Assembly: GCF_000176855.2 (NCBI RefSeq)
Contig: NC_015138.1
Span: 2,480,001 to 2,544,000 of the forward strand
DNA: 64,000 nt
Origin: Paracidovorax avenae ATCC 19860
GTDB lineage: Bacteria > Pseudomonadota > Gammaproteobacteria > Burkholderiales > Burkholderiaceae_C
Direction: 5' to 3'
The notes under the pieces were generated by a model, which was not told where the DNA came from, did no database searches, and saw only the letters and a program-made list of their open reading frames with translations. A program made the position numbers and the translations under genes. Within the stretch, counting starts at the first letter, position 1. Each line of letters starts with the position of its first letter. Shown piece after piece: positions 1 through 7,430 of this stretch.

Positions 1-2
1 TG

Positions 3-410
3 CAGGACAGTGCGTGGCTGGACGCCATGCCCTGGCAGGACGGCCGGCACTTCCTCGTGCTGCTCGAAGGCGTGGCGCCCTATGTGCCCCCGGCGGACAT
101 CCGGCACCTGCTGGAGCGGCTCGCGGCGCGTGCGCGGCGCGAAGGCTGCGGCTGCCGCGTGGTGCTCGACTACCTGCATCCGGATTTCGTCCCGATCGCC
201 GCCTGGCAGGCGGGCCCCGCCATGCTGCCGGTGGTCAGCGGTTTTCGCGATGCTGCTGCACTGGTGGAGGGGAGCACCGGCTTCCGTGTGCTGCAGGAAT
301 GCCAGACTTTCGGCCTGTTTTCCGAAGCGCACCGCCGGTTCGAGGACGAATTCCGCGGGCGCCATGGCCATGTGCCCTATGCCGTGGCCTGCCTGGAATC
401 TGCCTCTTGA
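3..410 (+). CDS. Leucine-carboxyl-methyltransferase-like protein, 5'-truncated
   Basis: Only the last ~135 codons are in the window; the frame is open from base 3 and stops with TGA at 408-410. The visible part reads like the C-terminal half of an LCM/PpmP-type SAM-dependent O-methyltransferase: a Leu-rich strand ending in LLEGVAPYVP (the family's EGV..YLP element, near residue 20 of the fragment), a helix, then a strand containing VVLDYLHPDF. These enzymes methylate carboxyl or hydroxyl groups and often accompany natural-product genes. It points the same way as the YcaO/FHA genes from 2377, from which the avrRxo1-arc1 pair separates it, so it may belong to that cluster. Family assignment is by pattern recognition only. 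Confidence 0.6.
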   Translation, partial: QDSAWLDAMPWQDGRHFLVLLEGVAPYVPPADIRHLLERLAARARREGCGCRVVLDYLHPDFVPIAAWQAGPAMLPVVSGFRDAAALVEGSTGFRVLQECQTFGLFSEAHRRFEDEFRGRHGHVPYAVACLESAS

Positions 411-429
411 GCCGTTGACAGAGCCAGGA

Positions 430-443
430 GACAACGTCGGGAG
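430..443 (+). repeat. Left arm of 14-bp imperfect inverted repeat around avrRxo1-arc1
   Basis: GACAACGTCGGGAG here matches the reverse complement of 2149-2162 (GACAACGTCGCGAG) at 13 of 14 positions. The two arms bracket the minus-strand effector/antitoxin pair and its gene starts. Outside the 14 bp the match stops at once on both sides. No transposase is present. It may be the end of a small mobile cassette, or chance. Confidence 0.35.
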
Positions 444-496
444 TGTCTGGCCTGAGAGCGGCTGACACGACCCAGCGAAGCGGTTCTGGCCAGGCG

Positions 497-535
497 CCGC
501 ATCGCAGGCAGTACGGGTAGTACGACAAGATGCGG
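497..535. other. Stem-loop between the methyltransferase end and arc1 end
   Basis: CCGCATC (497-503) pairs with GATGCGG (529-535), and inside it GTAC (511-514) faces GTAC (520-523). The element sits between two convergent genes, so it could end transcription from both, but there is no T tract on either strand. Apart from this and the repeat at 430-443, the stretch 411-566 shows nothing recognisable. Confidence 0.3.
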
Positions 536-566
536 CAACGACGCCAGAAGGGTCGTGTTGGTCGCT

Positions 567-863
567 TTAAGACCAGGACGCGAGCGTTGTCACCACCCGG
601 GCGAAGTCCTGCAACGTGCCAACATTTTTGTGCTCGACGTAATACATGTATTCGTACATGGCTTGCCGTTCGTTCCATTCAGCAAGGCGGCCTGCTTGAC
701 TGGTATCGCAAAGCCTCTCCAGTTTCACTAGATCAAAAGGCTCCTTGCCATTTTTGTCGGCCAGTTCCTTCGCCGCGTTCAACTCCGCATTGCGTAAAGC
801 AGCATTGCGTTCCTTGAGTTTCTTATGGAAGTCGAGCGCATCTGCGCCTTTCAGGCCTGTCAT
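567..863 (-). CDS. arc1: Arc1, antitoxin/chaperone partner of AvrRxo1
   Basis: A 98-residue protein, the same length as AvrRxo1-ORF2 (Arc1) of Xanthomonas oryzae as I recall it. In Xanthomonas that protein binds AvrRxo1, blocks its kinase site and acts as its antitoxin or chaperone. It is rich in Lys, Glu and Ala and predicted mostly helical, with no membrane segment. I chose the ATG at 863 (MTGLKGADALDF...), 14 bases after the avrRxo1 stop; a TTG at 881 would overlap that stop but has no better ribosome site. G+C is low: two 60-base lines inside the gene (601-660, 721-780) contain 27 and 30 G+C, against 46 in a line of the nearby YcaO gene (3541-3600). Identification rests on position, length and the partner; confidence is good. 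Confidence 0.85.
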   Translation of the reverse strand: MTGLKGADALDFHKKLKERNAALRNAELNAAKELADKNGKEPFDLVKLERLCDTSQAGRLAEWNERQAMYEYMYYVEHKNVGTLQDFARVVTTLASWS

Positions 864-877
864 GGTATTTTTCGGGG

Positions 878-2122
878 TCAAGTCAGTGAACTATGGGCGG
901 CCAGAGCGTCCGACCACGTCATGCCCGCGTACCGCTCCAATGCGGTGCGGGCATCCATGGCTCGCGCTGGGTCGTCTATACCTTTGGTCAGCCGGTCGAT
1001 CAGCGCAGCGTCAATGATCTGATCGCCGCTATCGCCTGCCCGGGCACCTTGGGGATCTGTAATGGCCTCGTATAACTGAGGGTCATGAATGCTCAGTTCA
1101 CCGTTGACGACGCTGGCAACCATCGCCTTGCTGCCATTCCCGGTAGTGCCGAATAGATGATAGCTCCCCAAGGTCGGGTTCGAGAGAAACTTGTCGATGA
1201 CATCGAGCCGGTGCCCGCGAACCGCCGAGAATCCGTTGGCAACCGCAACGTAGGGTGGCCGGGGGGCGTCACCTTCGTGCTTGCGCTGCAGCACGCCCAT
1301 GAGTGACTGCTCGAGTGGAGCATCAATATCGCACAACTCGATTTTGCGACCGGTCTGCTGAGCCAGCTTGATGTACGCGTCGATTTCGTGCGCTCCAGCC
1401 AGTCGCTTATCGACCAGCATGCTGATCGCCGCGCCGCTCGCGGTCTTCTGCAATCGGAGTTCGTCTTCAAGCCGGTCAGCGAGGATGCACGACTCGGCGT
1501 GTACCTGCGCCGAGGTAAGTTTTGCTCCCTCTGGAGTTTCTGCGAGCGAACGTTTGAAGATGTCGGGATTAATACAGCCGGCGCCGCCACTCTCCTTGAG
1601 GGCATTGGCGAGTACGGGGATGGTTTGTGTCGCCATGCGTGTCTTTCCCGCAGCCGTATTGCCTCGCAACGCGAACAATGTCGGTGGGTGGCCACCGCGC
1701 TCGATCACCTCGGCGAAATCCTGGGCTGCAGTTTTCGCATCGCCGATCAGCCGGTCATGCAATTGACGCCGCTCGGGGCGCCAGTTTTGAGGATGGGCCA
1801 AATAGTCCCATCGGGACTGGCCAGGAGGAGGGAGTTCCCCCAGGCCGAAGATCTCGTCCGACCCCCTGGGTGCGGCCGGCAAACGGATCGCAGGCCTGTT
1901 GCCCGATGTCTCCGGCACTTTTGCCGGCAGTGAGGCCCTGACCCGTGAAGGCGATGAACTGCGCGATCTCTGCGATGGTGCCGGGAAGCCGGCTGGCAGC
2001 GCATGTACCGGACGGGAGGTCGGGCGCGGTGGCGTTTCATGCCGGCTGATCGAAGCGGCGTTGCTGGTCACGGGCCGGGGCGTTGAATCCGCTGAATTTC
2101 GCCGGCTGAGTCTGTCTGTCAT
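878..2122 (-). CDS. avrRxo1: AvrRxo1-family type III effector, zeta-toxin-like NAD kinase
   Basis: This 414-aa protein has the architecture of X. oryzae AvrRxo1 (about 421 aa), a type III effector that phosphorylates NAD on the adenosine 3'-OH and is toxic in plants and bacteria. Residues 1-85 are disordered and rich in Ser, Arg and Pro, as expected of a secretion signal. A Walker A loop, GNTAAGKT, lies at 154-161, followed by a zeta-toxin-type NPD motif at 185-187. With a six-residue offset, Thr161 and Asp187 would correspond to the Thr167 and Asp193 that I recall as essential in the Xanthomonas protein. Both look intact, so the protein should be active. It is cotranscribed with arc1 downstream, and an upstream PIP box at 2280-2304 predicts HrpX control. 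Lower GC and the inverted repeats suggest horizontal arrival. Confidence 0.9.
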   Translation of the reverse strand: MTDRLSRRNSADSTPRPVTSNAASISRHETPPRPTSRPVHALPAGFPAPSQRSRSSSPSRVRASLPAKVPETSGNRPAIRLPAAPRGSDEIFGLGELPPPGQSRWDYLAHPQNWRPERRQLHDRLIGDAKTAAQDFAEVIERGGHPPTLFALRGNTAAGKTRMATQTIPVLANALKESGGAGCINPDIFKRSLAETPEGAKLTSAQVHAESCILADRLEDELRLQKTASGAAISMLVDKRLAGAHEIDAYIKLAQQTGRKIELCDIDAPLEQSLMGVLQRKHEGDAPRPPYVAVANGFSAVRGHRLDVIDKFLSNPTLGSYHLFGTTGNGSKAMVASVVNGELSIHDPQLYEAITDPQGARAGDSGDQIIDAALIDRLTKGIDDPARAMDARTALERYAGMTWSDALAAHSSLT

Positions 2123-2148
2123 TGGTGGGCGCTATACCGATTGTTCAG

Positions 2149-2162
2149 CTCGCGACGTTGTC
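2149..2162 (-). repeat. Right arm of 14-bp imperfect inverted repeat around avrRxo1-arc1
   Basis: The plus strand reads CTCGCGACGTTGTC; its reverse complement matches 430-443 at 13 of 14 positions. It lies in the avrRxo1 leader between the predicted transcription start and the ATG at 2122, so if the arms define a cassette, the promoter at 2243-2304 was already outside it or was recruited later. Confidence 0.35.
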
Positions 2163-2242
2163 AGGTGAACCGCAAGCCAGCCGGACTCGACGGATCGCTC
2201 GCCTGTCGAAGCTCTGCGGAGTCACAGCTAAAGTCACGCGGC

Positions 2243-2304
2243 AATTTATGCGCTGTGCAGTCCTCGCCCCGGTTGCGTTCCGAACGCAGTGACTGGGCTG
2301 CGAA
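2243..2304 (-). promoter_or_regulatory. Plant-inducible promoter (PIP box and -10) of avrRxo1
   Basis: Read on the minus strand, TTCGC (2304-2300), 15 bases, then TTCGG (2284-2280) fits the PIP-box consensus TTCGB-N15-TTCGB exactly. It is followed after 31 bases by TAAATT (2248-2243), which fits the required YANNNT -10 element at the required 30-32 base distance. HrpX-type AraC activators use such sites to switch on type III effectors in Xanthomonas, Ralstonia and Acidovorax. Transcription would start near 2236, leaving a leader of about 115 bases before the avrRxo1 ATG. Confidence 0.75.
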
Positions 2305-2376
2305 TTCCGGGCCTGCGTTCTTCGTCTTTTCGAGCAAGGCCTCCTGGCCGGATCTTGTTGCCTCGATACTCCCTGT

Positions 2377-4587
2377 ATGCCCATGGATTGGTTTCATACC
2401 GTGCCTTGCTGGCACCCCCGCTTCCGCGCGGTGCAGCGCCCTGCGGCCCTGTCCGCCACGTCCATCCCCTCCGCCCCGATCCTGGTCGAGGAGGTAGGCG
2501 CGTTTTTTCTGCCCTTCGCGGAGTCGGCCATCCTCGCGCATCTGGTGGACGGTGCACTGGCCCCCGCGGCCTGGTGCGCGGCCGGTGGCGATCCGCGGCA
2601 CCTGCCCGGCCTGCTGTCGGCGATGGAGGCGCTGGCGCGCCGCGGTGATCTGTTCGCGCGCGGTGCAGCTCCCGGTGGCTGGGCCGTTCCCCGCGTGGAT
2701 GCCGCGCCGGTGCATGAAGAGGGCGACGCCGGCAGCGTGACCTGGCTGGTGGAGCCCGGCGCGCTGCCTGCCTGGCGTGCTGCGGTGGATGCCGCTGGTG
2801 GAGGCGCCATGGCGGAAGTGGACCTCGTGTTGTGCGAAGACTATTTCGATCCCCGGCTGGCGGGGGAGTGGGAGCGCGCTCTCCAGGCGGACCGGTCGCG
2901 CTGGTGGCTACCCGTGCGCCTGGGCGGCGCGCAGTCCATCGCCGGCCCCCTGCTGCGCCCGGGCGGGTCCGGGCCGTGCTGGCACTGCTTCCTGCACCGC
3001 CTGCGGCGCAACAGTCCAGGGCGCGCCTGGCTGGAGCGGGAGGTTCCGGGCTCGCACGGGCTGGTGCCCCTGTTCAGCGACCCGGCGGGCCGGGCGCTGC
3101 GCTGGCGCCAGGCGCAGGAAGCCGCGTGCCGCCTGCTGGCCGATGCCGTGCCCGGGCGGTTCGCCGTGCTCGGCAACCCCCAGGCGCCGGCCGGAGGTGA
3201 GGGTGATCCGGAAGCATGGGAGGCGGCGCCGCGGCGGCCCCAATGCCCGCAGTGCGGGGATGTCGGGTGGATGGAGCGACAGGCCCGGCAGCCCGTGCAG
3301 TTGCGTGATGTGCAGACCTTGCCGGGCGCGCGGGGCGGCTCCCGCACGGTACCGCCTGAAGCCACGGTCCAGGCCGTGCAGTCCTCCGTCGGCGCGTGGG
3401 CCGGCGTGGTGACGGAGTGCTCGCCGCTGCCCCTGGCGGAAGCCGGTGCCATCACGGTCTATCGCAGTGCCTTCCATCCGGCCGGCCCGCAGGAAGGCGG
3501 CCCGGTGGCGGCGCGCTGGTGCCTCGGCAAGGGCATGACCGCCGCCCAGGCGCAGGCGAGTGCGCTGTGCGAGGCGGTGGAGCGCTACGCCGCGGGTTTC
3601 CAGGGCGACGAAGCCTGGACCGAGGCGTGTGAAGACGCGCTGCCCGCTCCCGCCTTCGGGCCGCGCTCCCTGGTGTTCGTGAGCGACCGGCAGCGTGCGC
3701 GATGCGGCCCGGGGGACGACCGCGTCCGGCGCACCCTGGCCCATCCTGCCGGGGCGCCGCTGGCCTGGACCCCCGCCTGGTCCCTCACGCGCGGGGCGCC
3801 GTGCTTTCTGCCGCTCGCCCACTGTTATGCGGGCGTACCCGAGCGCTGGTCCCGCTACGGCGAGTGGAACTCGAACGGCTGCGCCGCCGGCAACTGCGTG
3901 GAGGAGGCCGTCCTGCAGGGCCTGCTGGAGGTGGTCGAGCGCGATGCCACGGCGATCTGGTGGTACAACGAACTGGCCATGCCCGCGTTCGATCTCGGCC
4001 GTGCAGACCCGGAGCACGTCGGCCGCGTGCGCTCCACACTCGGCAGTGGCTGGAGCTTCTGGGCGCTGGACCTGACCCACGATGTCGGCATCCCGGTGGT
4101 GGCTGCCGTGGGCCGCCACGCCGATGGCGACTGGGCGCTGGGCTTCGGGTGCAGCCTGGGCGCCGACATGGCCTGCGAGCGGGCCTTGACGGAACTGGTG
4201 CAGCTGGTGGCGGTGGGCAAGACCCTGCCCGGGCACTGGAACGGCCTGCGCAGTGCATCCCCGCAGTTCCTCCTGCCGGAAGGAGGGGATAATCACGGCA
4301 TCGCGTCTTCCGTCCGCGCCTGCGCGGCAACGGGCCGGCGCGGCGGCATCCGTGAGGACATCGCGGCCTGCGTGGAGGCGGCCCGGAGGTGCGGCCTGGA
4401 AGTGGTGGTGCACGATTACTCGCGCCCGGACCTTCCGCTGCGCACGGTCAAGACCACGCTTCCCGGCGCCTGCCATATCTGGCCGGAACTCGCGAATCCC
4501 CGCCTGTCGCGCGTACCCGTGGCGATGGGATGGCGCGATGCCGCGTGGGACGAGGGCGACCTCAACCCCTGGCCCCTCTACGTCTGA
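2377..4587 (+). CDS. E1-like/YcaO fusion: TOMM (azoline) cyclodehydratase
   Basis: 736 aa. Residues 1-~300 form an E1-like leader-peptide-binding half with two zinc-type cysteine pairs, CWHC at 201-204 and CPQC at 290-293. Residues ~340-736 are a YcaO domain, with the ATP-site helix around SALCEAVERY (~395-405) and the second conserved block, NCVEEAVLQGLLEVVERD, near 507-524. Such fusions use ATP to cyclise Cys, Ser or Thr in a ribosomal peptide to azolines, or to make thioamides. The C-terminus is PWPLYV, not the common PxPxP tail. The ATG at 2377 has no clear ribosome site; a second ATG lies two codons later. The FHA gene follows after 25 bases and is probably cotranscribed. No dehydrogenase or obvious Cys-rich precursor is visible beside it. 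Confidence 0.85.
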   Translation: MPMDWFHTVPCWHPRFRAVQRPAALSATSIPSAPILVEEVGAFFLPFAESAILAHLVDGALAPAAWCAAGGDPRHLPGLLSAMEALARRGDLFARGAAPGGWAVPRVDAAPVHEEGDAGSVTWLVEPGALPAWRAAVDAAGGGAMAEVDLVLCEDYFDPRLAGEWERALQADRSRWWLPVRLGGAQSIAGPLLRPGGSGPCWHCFLHRLRRNSPGRAWLEREVPGSHGLVPLFSDPAGRALRWRQAQEAACRLLADAVPGRFAVLGNPQAPAGGEGDPEAWEAAPRRPQCPQCGDVGWMERQARQPVQLRDVQTLPGARGGSRTVPPEATVQAVQSSVGAWAGVVTECSPLPLAEAGAITVYRSAFHPAGPQEGGPVAARWCLGKGMTAAQAQASALCEAVERYAAGFQGDEAWTEACEDALPAPAFGPRSLVFVSDRQRARCGPGDDRVRRTLAHPAGAPLAWTPAWSLTRGAPCFLPLAHCYAGVPERWSRYGEWNSNGCAAGNCVEEAVLQGLLEVVERDATAIWWYNELAMPAFDLGRADPEHVGRVRSTLGSGWSFWALDLTHDVGIPVVAAVGRHADGDWALGFGCSLGADMACERALTELVQLVAVGKTLPGHWNGLRSASPQFLLPEGGDNHGIASSVRACAATGRRGGIREDIAACVEAARRCGLEVVVHDYSRPDLPLRTVKTTLPGACHIWPELANPRLSRVPVAMGWRDAAWDEGDLNPWPLYV

Positions 4588-4612
4588 ACTGAAAGCGTTC
4601 CTGCGGAGCACG

Positions 4613-5575
4613 ATGGCGATTTTGCGCAACCTTTCGAGCGGCCGGAGCATCGTGCTCCGTCCCCTGCATACCTTCGGCCGGCATCCGGATTCGTGCCGCA
4701 CGGTACTGCAGGAGGCCGATGTATCCAAGCTCCATGCCATCGTGCGCTGGTCCGGCATGCGCTGGGAGGTTGCCGACCAGAGCCGCAACGGCACCCTGCT
4801 GGACAATGCGCGGCTGCAGCCCGCGCACTGGCACGGCCTGGCGGAGGGCTCCGAAATCCGCTTCGGCGCTTCCGCCGCGGCCGTGTGGACCCTGGTGGAT
4901 GCCTCGCCGCCCAGGACCGGCCTCTGGCCGCTCGGGGGCGAACCCGTGCTGCGGGTGCTGGACATCCAGGAAAACCTGCTGCCCCATGCCTCCGCGGCCG
5001 AATCCAACGTGTTCCAGTCCGAAGGGCGCTGGTGGTGGGACCGCATGGACCAGGTGCAGCCCCTGCTGGACGGCCACATCGTCCAGGCGGGCGGCCAGCG
5101 CTGGGAGTTCGTGCTCTGCGAGGACCTGGGTGCCACGCAGGACGTGCCGCGCATGCCGTCCGCTGCGGCGCTGCCGGCCCCGCTGTTCGATTTCGACGTG
5201 AGCCAGGACGAGGAGCATGTCTGCCTCGACATCCAGCTGGGCGGCCAGTCGCTGTCCCTGGGCGAGCGCATCCACCACTACACCCTGCTCACGCTCGCGC
5301 GCCAGCGACTGCAGGATGCCGGGCGGGACGTTCCCATGGCCAGCCAGGGCTGGCTGGCCATCGACGCCCTGGCGCGCATGCTGGGGGTCGACGTGCCGTA
5401 CCTGAACATCCAGCTGTTCCGGGCGCGGCGGCAGGTCCAGAACACCCTGGGTGCCGCGGGCGACACGGTCTCCGTGGTGGAGCGGCGCCGCGGGGAAGTG
5501 CGGTTCGGCGACTATGCCTTCCGCATCCGCAAGGGTGGCCGCCTCGAAGGCGAACGGCCCGGAGCCCGGCCATGA
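4613..5575 (+). CDS. FHA-domain protein with C-terminal winged-helix-like region
   Basis: 320 aa. The N-terminal FHA domain is recognisable from Gly22-Arg23, Ser38, His41 and Asn59-Gly60-Thr61, the residues that read phosphothreonine. A middle region (~100-200) is rich in Trp and acidic residues. Residues ~215-310 contain GWLAIDALARMLGVD and an Arg-rich strand-turn (RRQVQNTLG... VVERRRGEVRF), resembling a winged-helix DNA-binding fold. The start at 4613 is preceded by GGAG five bases upstream; longer readings run into the YcaO gene. Being 25 bases after the cyclodehydratase, it is likely part of the RiPP operon, as a phospho-sensing scaffold or regulator. No Ser/Thr kinase is in view. Confidence 0.75.
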   Translation: MAILRNLSSGRSIVLRPLHTFGRHPDSCRTVLQEADVSKLHAIVRWSGMRWEVADQSRNGTLLDNARLQPAHWHGLAEGSEIRFGASAAAVWTLVDASPPRTGLWPLGGEPVLRVLDIQENLLPHASAAESNVFQSEGRWWWDRMDQVQPLLDGHIVQAGGQRWEFVLCEDLGATQDVPRMPSAAALPAPLFDFDVSQDEEHVCLDIQLGGQSLSLGERIHHYTLLTLARQRLQDAGRDVPMASQGWLAIDALARMLGVDVPYLNIQLFRARRQVQNTLGAAGDTVSVVERRRGEVRFGDYAFRIRKGGRLEGERPGARP

Positions 5576-5691
5576 TGCAGCGGGTCTGTAATCGCATGTA
5601 ATGGGTTGTTGCGCGACTTTTCTCTAGATTACGGTCACCGCGCTGCAATAGCAGTCGCTACAAGAACCATACCGTCATCAGAGGGGGAAGA

Positions 5692-5712
5692 CCTGGCCGG
5701 CCGCCGGCCGGG
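5692..5712. other. GC-rich stem-loop after the FHA gene
   Basis: CCTGGCCGG (5692-5700) can pair with CCGGCCGGG (5704-5712, with one G-T pair) around a CCG loop. There is no T tract, so if it acts on transcription it would be as a weak or Rho-assisted stop, or as an mRNA end-protecting hairpin before the small ORF at 5739. Confidence 0.3.
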
Positions 5713-5738
5713 GTCATCAATCCTTCGAGAGAATCGTC

Positions 5739-5867
5739 ATGCAGCAACCGCAGAGCCACCGGCAGATCGATGGAGTTCCGCAAGGGGCTTCCGCCCCTGG
5801 CGCGGGCCTGCCCCGCCATTTCAGGGCTTCACCGTCAGGGTGGCACACCGGCCGGGTGGGCGCCTGA
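5739..5867 (+). CDS. Candidate small peptide (42 aa), possible RiPP precursor
   Basis: ATG at 5739, TGA at 5865-5867; a GAGAG sequence (5727-5731) seven bases upstream could serve as ribosome site. The peptide is polar: Gln-rich start (MQQPQSHRQ), then Gly, Ala, Pro, four Ser, one Thr and three His, no Cys and no signal peptide. It lies just downstream of a YcaO cyclodehydratase, where a precursor would be expected, and Ser/Thr could be cyclised. I know no family for it and codon bias in GC-rich DNA cannot confirm it. Confidence 0.3.
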   Translation: MQQPQSHRQIDGVPQGASAPGAGLPRHFRASPSGWHTGRVGA

Positions 5868-5888
5868 ACAGCGCCAGGGAGTCGGCAC

Positions 5889-6227
5889 ATGCGATGCATC
5901 ACCCTCTCTTCCGGCGTGCAGGCCTCTTCCCGGCGCGCAGCGGCGGGTGCCTTGTGGCAGCCGCAGACCCTGTGGGAGTCCTATTACCAGCACGTGATGG
6001 GCTCGGCGCCCGAACAAGGCTACCTGTCCGCCTTCTGGCGCCACTACCACGGCAGCTGCGCCGAAATGCACGTGCACGGGCAGGATCTGCTGCGCTGGAG
6101 CAGCGAGTGCGATGGCGTACTGTGCCGGCTGCCCTATACGCCGCTGAGCGATTTCCTCCGGGAGCTCAAGGCGCTCTGCACGCATGCCCACCGCGTGGGC
6201 GCGGCCGTGCAGGTGATTGCGGATTGA
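5889..6227 (+). CDS. Small hypothetical protein downstream of the TOMM genes
   Basis: 112 aa, ATG preceded by AGGGAG (5876-5881) at seven bases, so translation is likely. After ~22 basic residues the chain is compact, with many aromatics and His (LWESYYQHVMG, AFWRHYHGSC) and five Cys in all (residues 3, 57, 75, 79, 96 approximately), ending in an amphipathic helix and a strand. It has no transmembrane segment or lipobox. It is the last gene before a strong hairpin and follows the YcaO and FHA genes, so it may be the modified substrate or an accessory factor. A family of ~100-aa Burkholderia proteins next to TOMM genes (BMA_0021 type) comes to mind, but I cannot verify a match. Confidence 0.6.
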   Translation: MRCITLSSGVQASSRRAAAGALWQPQTLWESYYQHVMGSAPEQGYLSAFWRHYHGSCAEMHVHGQDLLRWSSECDGVLCRLPYTPLSDFLRELKALCTHAHRVGAAVQVIAD

Positions 6228-6332
6228 AACCAGGAGAACATGGCCGACACGGCCAGGGAGGAGAAGCGAGTCCGTCGCGATAACAACAAAAGAGAGAAAC
6301 GCGCCACTTCTGGGAGGGAGATGGCGCGGGGC

Positions 6333-6364
6333 GAAGGCCCCTGGCACCGCTGCCAGGGGCCTTC
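6333..6364. terminator. Bidirectional hairpin terminator
   Basis: A perfect 14-bp stem, 6333-6346 against 6351-6364, with loop CCGC lies between the convergent genes ending at 6227 (+) and 6383 (-). The T tract is poor (GTCCTTCC), but the stem is very stable. Confidence 0.75.
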
Positions 6365-6382
6365 GTCCTTCCTGCAGGCGCG

Positions 6383-7423
6383 TCAGCCTGCGACGCCCAG
6401 GCGTTCCTTGAGCCGGGTGCTGGTGGTCGTGTACTGCAGGGCGACCGGCGCGCCGGCCAGGTGCTCGGCCGCCGCGAACGCGGCCAGCGTGGCCTCGTGG
6501 AAGCCGCAGAGGATGAGCTTGCGCTTGCCGGGATAGGTGTTGATGTCGCCGACGGCGTAGAGCCCCGCCACCCCGGCCGAGAAGGTGGCCGTGTCCACTT
6601 TCACCTGCTTGCGCTCCAGCGCCAGTCCCCAGTCGGCGATGGGGCCTAGGCGCGGCGAAACGCCCAGGCACAGCAGCAGCGTGTCCAGGGGCAGGGCGTG
6701 CTCCGAGCCGTCGGAAGCGAGGAGGCGCACGGCGGCGAGCCGGTCCGTGGTCTCGATGCCCGTGGCCTGGGCGGCCAGGACGCGGATGCGGCCACCGTCG
6801 CGCAGTGCCTGCAGCCGGGCGAGGTCCTGCGGCGGCGCCTGGAAGGCGTCGCGGCGGTGCACCAGGGTGACGCTCGCGGCGGCCTCGGGTCCGGCCTCGG
6901 CGCAGGCGATGGCGCGTGCCACGGCCGTGTCTTCGCCCCCCAGGACCACCACCTGCCGGCCGCGGGTGGGCGCGGGCTCTTCGTGGTGGAAGACCTGGGT
7001 GCCGTAAAAGCGTTCGATGCCGTCGATCTTGAGCGTGCGCGGCACGAAGGCCCCCACGCCGGCCGCGATGAACACGGTGCGCGCATGCAGCGTGGTGCCG
7101 GTGTCGGTGGCGAGCAGGAAGCCGCCATCGGGGGCGGGCTGCAGCGTATCGACGCGCTGGGAGAGATGCAGTTGCGGGGAAAACGGCGCGATCTGCCGGT
7201 TCAGCAATGCCACCAGCTCGCGGCCGGTGCACACGGGCACGCCCGGGATGTCGTAGATGGGTTTGTCGGCGTACAGCTCGGCGCACTGGCCGCCGACGTT
7301 GGGCAGGGCGTCAATCACATGCGCGGCGATGCCCTGCAGGCCGAGCTGGAAGACCTGGAAGAGCCCCACGGGCCCCGCGCCGATGACCACGGCATCGGCT
7401 TCGATGGCGCGAGCGTTTTCCAT
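6383..7423 (-). CDS. Ferredoxin--NADP(+) reductase, thioredoxin-reductase-like type
   Basis: 346 aa, the usual length of TrxR-like FNRs. The FAD-binding GAGPVG is at residues 15-20, followed by [18 protein letters not shown] typical of this group. There is a second Rossmann motif ([14 protein letters not shown]) for NADP and the FAD-closing segment [18 protein letters not shown] near the C-terminus. No CxxC redox pair exists, which separates it from true thioredoxin reductase. I chose ATG at 7423 ([13 protein letters not shown]). It lies downstream of the ferredoxin gene fdxA on the same strand, so it probably moves electrons between NADPH and that ferredoxin. A hairpin repeat separates the two genes. 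Confidence 0.9.
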   Translation of the reverse strand: MENARAIEADAVVIGAGPVGLFQVFQLGLQGIAAHVIDALPNVGGQCAELYADKPIYDIPGVPVCTGRELVALLNRQIAPFSPQLHLSQRVDTLQPAPDGGFLLATDTGTTLHARTVFIAAGVGAFVPRTLKIDGIERFYGTQVFHHEEPAPTRGRQVVVLGGEDTAVARAIACAEAGPEAAASVTLVHRRDAFQAPPQDLARLQALRDGGRIRVLAAQATGIETTDRLAAVRLLASDGSEHALPLDTLLLCLGVSPRLGPIADWGLALERKQVKVDTATFSAGVAGLYAVGDINTYPGKRKLILCGFHEATLAAFAAAEHLAGAPVALQYTTTSTRLKERLGVAG

Positions 7424-7430
7424 CACGGAC

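Noticed and set aside
2908-5271. Open frame of 787 codons on the minus strand
   Set aside because: It is antisense to the YcaO and FHA genes, has a composition-driven sequence full of Arg, Ala, Gly and Pro, and shows no family motifs.
5606-6283. 225-codon plus-strand frame across the small-ORF region
   Set aside because: Arg/Pro/Ala-rich without motifs and in conflict with the better-supported ORFs at 5739 and 5889.
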